Part shown: positions 14,132 through 17,691 of the stretch, piece by piece
Numbering within the stretch: the stretch's first letter is position 1
Layout of the letters: each line of letters begins with the position of its first letter
Origin: G963669175 sp964648415
GTDB taxonomy: Bacteria > Electryoneota > Electryoneia > Electryoneales > Electryoneaceae
Direction of reading: 5' to 3'
Length of the DNA stretch: 17,691 nucleotides
NCBI GenBank assembly: GCA_964648415.1
Contig: CAZYOC010000078.1
Location: forward strand, 1 to 17,691
Notes under the pieces: generated by a model
The model's database searches: none
Seen by the model: only the letters and a program-made list of their open reading frames with translations
What the model was told of the DNA's origin: nothing
Translations under genes and position numbers: made by a program

Positions 14132-14509
14132 TTACTTCAGCTCCACAACACCGCCGACTTCTTCGATCTTGCTCTTGATCTCTTCGGCCTCTTCCTTGCT
14201 CGCGCCTTCCTTGACCGGCTTGGGGGCCGACTCGACCAAGTCCTTGGCCTCTTTGAGGCCCAGACCGGTGATCGGACGGATAACCTTGATGACCTGGATC
14301 TTCTTCGGACCGGCTTCCTTCAGAATGACGTCGAATTCGGTCTGTTCTTCTTCGGCTTCCGCCGCAGCTTCACCGCCGCCGGCCGGCATCGCGCCCGCCG
14401 CCATCACCGGAGCCGCCGCCGTCACGCCGAACTCCTCTTCCAACGCGTTCTTCAGCTCGACCAGTTCGAGCACCTTCATGTTCTTGATTTTTTCAATCAG
14501 CTCTTCCAC
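14132..14509 (-). CDS. rplL: 50S ribosomal protein L7/L12
   Basis: L7/L12 (bL12) forms the flexible stalk of the 50S subunit that recruits and activates translational GTPases such as EF-Tu and EF-G, both encoded in this window. The protein has 125 residues. The N-terminal dimerisation helix starts MEELIEKIKNMKVLELVELK, followed by an Ala/Gly/Pro-rich hinge at about residues 35-52. The globular C-terminal domain has KKIQVIKVIRPITGLGLKEAKDLVE and ends GGVVELK. The start is GTG at 14507-14509 with AAGGAGG eight bases upstream; the nearby ATG at 14514 is out of frame. It follows rplJ by 81 bases and is followed by the attenuator hairpin. Confidence 0.98.
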   Translation of the reverse strand: MEELIEKIKNMKVLELVELKNALEEEFGVTAAAPVMAAGAMPAGGGEAAAEAEEEQTEFDVILKEAGPKKIQVIKVIRPITGLGLKEAKDLVESAPKPVKEGASKEEAEEIKSKIEEVGGVVELK

Positions 14510-14590
14510 GACATGCCTCCTTAAGGTTGTGTACAGGCCTTCCGCGGCACATTAAGGCGCAAGCGGCATCACTCACACCCGCCGGCTTCT

Positions 14591-15163
14591 TCAGGCGGCT
14601 GTACCCTCTTCTTCCTGCTTCTTCTGAATGACGGCGTCCAGAACGCCGACGAAACTGCGCACCGTCTCGTTCAACACGCCCACGAACTCCGTCAGAGGAC
14701 TGCTGATACCGCCCACGATGTAGGCGTAAAGCTGTTCCACCGGCGGAATATCTTTCAACTTGTCAATGTCTTCCGGACCGTAAAACTCGCCATCGACAAT
14801 CCCGCCCTTAAACGCGGGCTTCTCGATCTTGAGATCCTTCTGAAAATCAGCGATCACCTTGACCGGCCGGACCGGATCATTGAACCCCAGCGCCATCGCA
14901 GTCGGCCCCTTCAGGACCGGGATCAGCTGCTCCAGCAGGTTTTCGTAGCCCCTGTTGCTCAGGGCGATCTTGGTCAGGGTGTTCTTCGCCACCAGCAGGT
15001 TGGTCTCGCCGGCGTTAAAGAAACGGCTCCGCAGGTCGTTGATCTGAGCCACGGACAGGCCGCTGAAATCGGTAAAGATGATCCCTTCCGCCTTCGCCAC
15101 GATCTCTTCGAGTTGGGCGACGGTTTCTTTCTTCTCCGGATTCGGGATGGTTTCGTATGCCAT
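14591..15163 (-). CDS. rplJ: 50S ribosomal protein L10
   Basis: L10 (uL10) anchors the L7/L12 dimers to the 50S stalk base through its C-terminal helix. I choose the ATG at 15161-15163, giving 190 residues starting MAYETIPNPEKKETVAQLEE, because GGAG lies at proper distance upstream. Two earlier in-frame ATGs (15175 and 15181) lack a good site and would add four or six residues. The family stretch EGIIFTDFSGLSVAQINDLR and the later LLVAKNTLTKIAL are present, and the C-terminus is a charged helix (AVIQKKQEEEGTAA). It lies between rplA and rplL. In E. coli the L10-L12 complex represses translation at its own leader; I could not identify that structure here. Confidence 0.97.
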   Translation of the reverse strand: MAYETIPNPEKKETVAQLEEIVAKAEGIIFTDFSGLSVAQINDLRSRFFNAGETNLLVAKNTLTKIALSNRGYENLLEQLIPVLKGPTAMALGFNDPVRPVKVIADFQKDLKIEKPAFKGGIVDGEFYGPEDIDKLKDIPPVEQLYAYIVGGISSPLTEFVGVLNETVRSFVGVLDAVIQKKQEEEGTAA

Positions 15164-15201
15164 GATGTTCTCCATCGTCATCAGGGTGCATGGCCCCGAG
15201 G

Positions 15202-15906
15202 TTACTTGGCCATTTCGCGCATGACTGTGCGATCGACCTTAATGCCCGGGCCCATGGATGAGGATACGTTGATCTTGCGGACGTACGCGCCCTTGGAGGC
15301 CGCGGGACGCATCCGCATCAGGGTGCGCATCATCGCCAGCACGTTATCCTTCAGCTGCTCAGCCGTGAACGACGCTTTGCCGACGCCCACATGAATGATG
15401 CCGTATCGGTCCACGCGGAAATCAATCCGCCCGGCTTTCACCTCGGACACCGCCTGGCCCACGTCAAACGTGACCGTACCGGTCTTCGGGTTCGGCATCA
15501 GCCCACGAGGCCCCAGCACACGACCCAGCTTACCCACGTCGCGCATCGCATCCGGAGTGGCGATCACCACATCAAAGTCGAACCAGCCGCCCTGGATCTT
15601 CTCGATGTACTCCTCGTACCCCACATAATCCGCGCCGGCTTCTTTCGCCTCCGCCTGCTTCTCGCCCTTGGTGAGGACGAGTACGCGGACGGTTTTGCCG
15701 GTGCCGTGAGGCAGGGTTACAGTGCCACGCACCATCTGATCCGCCTTCCGGGGGTCTACGCCCAGGTTGACGGTCAGCTCTACGGTCTCGTCAAACTTCG
15801 TCTTACTCGCGTTTTCCTTGACTAACTCAAGGCTTTCGTCGAGCTGGTACTCGCGGACGCGGTCAATCTTGCTCGCCGCATCCTTCCAGCGTCGGCTACG
15901 TTTCAT
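15202..15906 (-). CDS. rplA: 50S ribosomal protein L1
   Basis: L1 (uL1) forms the mobile L1 stalk of the 50S subunit and helps release deacylated tRNA. In many bacteria it also represses rplK-rplA translation. The product is 234 residues from the ATG at 15904-15906, starting MKRSRRWKDAASKIDRVREY. The longer frame upstream begins inside rplK and has no support. GGAG, which overlaps the rplK stop, precedes the start, and the two genes are four bases apart. Signature stretches include FDETVELTVNLGVDPRKADQ, LGRVLGPRGLMPNPKTGT and GRIDFRVDRYGIIHVGVG, all typical of L1. The length matches the family's roughly 230 residues. Confidence 0.98.
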   Translation of the reverse strand: MKRSRRWKDAASKIDRVREYQLDESLELVKENASKTKFDETVELTVNLGVDPRKADQMVRGTVTLPHGTGKTVRVLVLTKGEKQAEAKEAGADYVGYEEYIEKIQGGWFDFDVVIATPDAMRDVGKLGRVLGPRGLMPNPKTGTVTFDVGQAVSEVKAGRIDFRVDRYGIIHVGVGKASFTAEQLKDNVLAMMRTLMRMRPAASKGAYVRKINVSSSMGPGIKVDRTVMREMAK

Positions 15907-15910
15907 GGTT

Positions 15911-16342
15911 TTACTCCACGGCCTCGACCAACACACCCATCGACCGCGCGGTGCCGGCGATGATCTGCATCGCGGCTTCCACGGTGTGAGCGTTCAGGTC
16001 CTGCATCTTAAGTTCCGCGATCTTGCGGAGTTGATCTTGTTTCAAGGTACCCACCTTCACAGCGTGTGGTTCCGGCGACCCCCTGTCCAGCTTCATCGCT
16101 TCCTTGATCAGGTACGACGCCGGCGGGGTCTTGGTAATGAAGGTGAACGACGAATCGGTGAAAATGGACATTTCCACCGGGATCAATACGCCCGGCTGGT
16201 CCTGTGTCTTGGCGTTGAACTGCTTGACGAACTCCATGATGTTCACGCCTTGCGGACCCAGGGCGGTACCGACCGGAGGAGCCGGGGACGCTTGCCCGCC
16301 GGGAACCACCAGCTTCACCATCGCTTTGACTTTCTTCGCCAT
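15911..16342 (-). CDS. rplK: 50S ribosomal protein L11
   Basis: L11 (uL11) binds the GTPase-associated region of 23S rRNA and is needed for stringent-response sensing by RelA. The protein has 143 residues, close to the usual 141. It starts MAKKVKAMVKLVVPGGQASP. The N-terminal PAPPVGTALGPQGVNIMEF motif is complete, with the prolines that matter for factor interaction, and the rRNA-binding C-terminal half ends IAGTARSMGVLVEAVE. The ATG follows GAGG five bases upstream. It is separated from nusG by a 157-base spacer, long enough to hold a leader or promoter. I saw no clear promoter there, only a long-range CCTTCCC/GGGAAGG complementarity (16405-16411 with 16453-16459). Confidence 0.98.
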   Translation of the reverse strand: MAKKVKAMVKLVVPGGQASPAPPVGTALGPQGVNIMEFVKQFNAKTQDQPGVLIPVEMSIFTDSSFTFITKTPPASYLIKEAMKLDRGSPEPHAVKVGTLKQDQLRKIAELKMQDLNAHTVEAAMQIIAGTARSMGVLVEAVE

Positions 16343-16499
16343 CGTATCCTCATCCGGTTACGGTTTTGTGCTCAAACCTAACAGCTTGTTTTCCACCATT
16401 TTCGCCTTCCCTGACAGCGCAAAGAGATCCAACCCGTCCGCCTCGCGCCTCCGGGAAGGACTGCTCTGGTATAGTGCTCCGTTGCGCCAGGGGGCCTCG

Positions 16500-17072
16500 T
16501 CAGGAATTCTCGCTGAAGTCGGTGCTGACCTGAAGGAAGTCCACCTCCACCGGCGTCTCGCGTCCGAAAATCGACACCAGCACCTTCAGCTTCCGCTTCT
16601 CCTCGTTGATCTCAGTAATGGCGCCCTGGAATTCCTTGAACGGCCCGTCGATGATCTTCACCTTGTCGTCGACGCCGAACGGAATCTCCATGGTGGTCGT
16701 GCCGGCGGTCTCTTCGACCCGGCCGAAAATCCGGTCCACCTCCGCCTGCTGAATCGGCTGCGGTTCATTGCCCGTGCCACCGATGAAGCCGATCACACCC
16801 GGAGTATTCGTCACAAGGTGCTTCGTCTCCTTCGTCAACTTCATCTCGATCAGGATGTAGCCCGGGAAGAACGACCGCTTCTTGACCCGCTTGCGGCCGT
16901 CACGCATCTCGATCACATCTTCTGTCGGGATCAATACCCGGCCCAGCAGATCCTGGTATCCCAGACGCTCCACCTCGCGCTCCATGTACTCCTTCACCCG
17001 GTTTTCCTGCCCGGTGAACACATGGGCGACGAACCACTCCATCCCTTCCTGTGTTTCGCTGGTGGCCGTCAT
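16500..17072 (-). CDS. nusG: Transcription termination/antitermination factor NusG
   Basis: NusG binds the clamp of RNA polymerase, affects pausing, and couples transcription to Rho or to the ribosome through S10. The protein has 190 residues. The NGN domain runs from about residue 12 (MEWFVAHVFTGQENRVKEYM) to about 115, with RSFFPGYILIEM in the core. A C-terminal KOW domain (about 130-185) includes FGVDDKVKIIDGPFKEFQG. The ATG at 17070-17072 overlaps the secE stop as ATGA and has no strong ribosome site, so translational coupling is likely. An internal ATG at residue 11, just after AGGAAGGG, is a possible alternative start that would remove the first ten residues. Confidence 0.98.
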   Translation of the reverse strand: MTATSETQEGMEWFVAHVFTGQENRVKEYMEREVERLGYQDLLGRVLIPTEDVIEMRDGRKRVKKRSFFPGYILIEMKLTKETKHLVTNTPGVIGFIGGTGNEPQPIQQAEVDRIFGRVEETAGTTTMEIPFGVDDKVKIIDGPFKEFQGAITEINEEKRKLKVLVSIFGRETPVEVDFLQVSTDFSENS

Positions 17073-17254
17073 GAGAGAATGAACCCGATGATAAAGGAAA
17101 TAACCTTGTCCACACCAAAGATGAACAGCGCCAGGATCATGGCAAGGACCAACGTGATCGCGGTGGATTCACGCAGCTGGGCCCAGGTAGGCCACGATAC
17201 CTTGCTCATCTCCTGCCGGACATTCTGTAAATAGGCGATGCTCTTGCCAATCAT
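17069..17254 (-). CDS. secE: Preprotein translocase subunit SecE
   Basis: SecE stabilises SecY in the membrane protein-conducting channel. The protein has 61 residues, the short single-span form found in most bacteria, unlike the 127-residue three-span form of E. coli. The conserved amphipathic segment includes QEMSKVSWPTWAQLRES (about 14-30). A hydrophobic transmembrane stretch follows from about residue 32 to the C-terminus. The ATG at 17252-17254 has AGAGAGG upstream. It starts 20 bases after tRNA-Trp and overlaps nusG by four bases. The secE-nusG pairing is nearly universal in bacteria. Confidence 0.96.
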   Translation of the reverse strand: MIGKSIAYLQNVRQEMSKVSWPTWAQLRESTAITLVLAMILALFIFGVDKVISFIIGFILS

Positions 17255-17274
17255 GGCAGCCTCTCTCGTTGTCC

Positions 17275-17350
17275 TGGCAGGTCACGAGGGACTCGAACCC
17301 CCAACCCCCGGTTTTGGAGACCGGTGCTCTACCAATTGAGCTAGTGACCT
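17275..17350 (-). tRNA. trnW: tRNA-Trp (anticodon CCA)
   Basis: A complete 76-base cloverleaf is visible. The acceptor stem is AGGTCAC paired with GTGACCT, the discriminator is G, and the 3' CCA is encoded (17275-17277). The D arm is GCTCAATTGGTAGAGC. The anticodon stem is CCGGT/ACCGG with loop CTCCAAA, placing anticodon CCA at 17315-17317. The T arm contains GGTTCGAGTCC. It lies between rpmG and secE, a position seen for tRNA-Trp in many bacteria, and is probably cut out of the joint transcript. Confidence 0.98.
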
Positions 17351-17385
17351 CGACACTCCACGTCAGGGCGGAGCCAAAATCACCG

Positions 17386-17535
17386 CTACTTGGTCTCGCG
17401 GTGAAGGATATGCTTGTTACAGAACGGACAATACTTCTTCACTTCCATCCGCTCCGGATGAAGCCGCTTGTTCTTCTTCGTCGTGTAGTTACGACGCTTG
17501 CACTCGGTGCAAGCCAGGATCACTTTGTCACGCAT
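17386..17535 (-). CDS. rpmG: 50S ribosomal protein L33
   Basis: L33 (bL33) is a small 50S protein near the E site. The frame encodes 49 residues starting MRDKVILACTECKRRNYTTK and ending HILHRETK. It has the two zinc-binding CxxC pairs, Cys9/Cys12 and Cys36/Cys39, so it is the zinc-dependent (C+) form. The ATG at 17533-17535 has only a weak GAGTG site upstream. It is followed by tRNA-Trp and preceded by the 3' end of a tuf gene, the order tuf-rpmG-trnW-secE-nusG. Confidence 0.97.
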   Translation of the reverse strand: MRDKVILACTECKRRNYTTKKNKRLHPERMEVKKYCPFCNKHILHRETK

Positions 17536-17581
17536 GATGTGCACTCAATTCCGGGCGGTAGAGCAGGAAACGCTTCCCGCC

Positions 17582-17610
17582 AGTATACAAAGCCGCCGCG
17601 CACACCAAAA
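17582..17610 (-). promoter_or_regulatory. Weak possible promoter for rpmG-trnW-secE
   Basis: On the minus strand TATACT (17582-17587) is a good -10 match. A poor -35 candidate, TTTTGG (17605-17610), lies 17 bases upstream but overlaps the tuf terminator hairpin. Only the -10 is convincing. Confidence 0.25.
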
Positions 17611-17623
17611 CGTGGGCGCGGCG
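17594..17623 (-). terminator. Stem-loop downstream of the upstream tuf gene
   Basis: On the minus strand CGCCGCGC (17623-17616) pairs with GCGCGGCG (17601-17594). After one mismatch, CAC pairs with GTG around a GTTTTG loop. The following GCTTTGTATAC holds only three T residues, so termination is likely partial or Rho-assisted. It begins 13 bases after the tuf stop codon. Confidence 0.5.
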
Positions 17624-17636
17624 ATGAATTGCCAGC

Positions 17637-17691
17637 CTACTCGAGAATCTTGCCGACGACACCGGCGCCCACGGTACGGCCGCCTTCACGA
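17637..17691 (-). CDS. tuf: Elongation factor Tu, C-terminal end (second copy; gene runs off the right edge)
   Basis: Only the last 17 whole codons and the stop are in the window. They encode REGGRTVGAGVVGKILE, the characteristic C-terminus of EF-Tu domain 3. The stop codon is at 17637-17639. The gene lies upstream of rpmG, as in many bacteria with duplicate tuf genes, one near secE and one at the end of the str operon. The other copy's N-terminus is at the opposite edge of this window. Confidence 0.95.
   Translation of the reverse strand, partial: REGGRTVGAGVVGKILE

Noticed and set aside
16405..16459. Long-range hairpin in the nusG-rplK spacer as an L1-binding leader
   Set aside because: Only seven complementary bases with a 41-base loop. 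It lacks the recognisable features of an L1 target.

Overview
The window is the core transcription and translation cluster of a bacterium. All identified genes read on the minus strand, so the biological 5' to 3' order runs from the right end to the left end: tuf (3' end only), rpmG, tRNA-Trp, secE, nusG, rplK, rplA, rplJ, rplL, rpoB, a two-gene foreign cassette, rpoC, rpsL, rpsG, fusA, tuf (5' end only). This is the familiar secE-nusG-rplKAJL-rpoBC block followed by the str block (rpsL-rpsG-fusA-tuf).

Organism. The proteins look like the FCB group (Bacteroidota, Rhodothermota, Balneolota, Calditrichota and relatives). RpoC begins with an FCB-like stretch (KISINLASPE, then KPETINYRSY and CHCGKYRGIRYKGI), RpoB is about 1,260 residues, and SecE is the short single-span form. 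This judgement comes from memory of the families and is no finer than superphylum level. The host genes are GC-rich, and strong AAGGAGGT-like Shine-Dalgarno sites precede several of them. GTG starts are used for rpoB, rpoC and rplL.

Layout. Positions 1-3369 hold tuf', fusA, rpsG and rpsL. Positions 3370-3722 are a gene-free leader with a near-consensus sigma70-type promoter immediately after rpoC and a GC-rich stem-loop. Positions 3723-8297 are rpoC, 8324-9897 the foreign cassette, and 9898-10218 a repeat-rich intergenic region. Positions 10219-14004 are rpoB, preceded at 14051-14088 by a terminator-like attenuator that separates it from rplL. Positions 14132-17254 carry the L7/L12, L10, L1, L11, NusG and SecE genes, then tRNA-Trp, L33 and the end of a second tuf.

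The unusual part is 8324-10218. rpoB and rpoC are normally adjacent. Here they are split by two AT-rich, translationally coupled genes. The first encodes a 348-residue ABC/AAA15-type ATPase with a complete Walker A, Walker B and switch histidine. The second encodes a 176-residue protein whose D...ExK pattern and predicted fold order look like a PD-(D/E)XK nuclease. Just upstream of the cassette lie two identical 30-base copies of a palindromic element, a 3 x 19-base tandem repeat and a perfect 15-bp inverted repeat. The pair resembles the two-component ATPase plus nuclease logic of anti-phage systems, but I cannot match it to a named system. It is the best candidate here for something undescribed.
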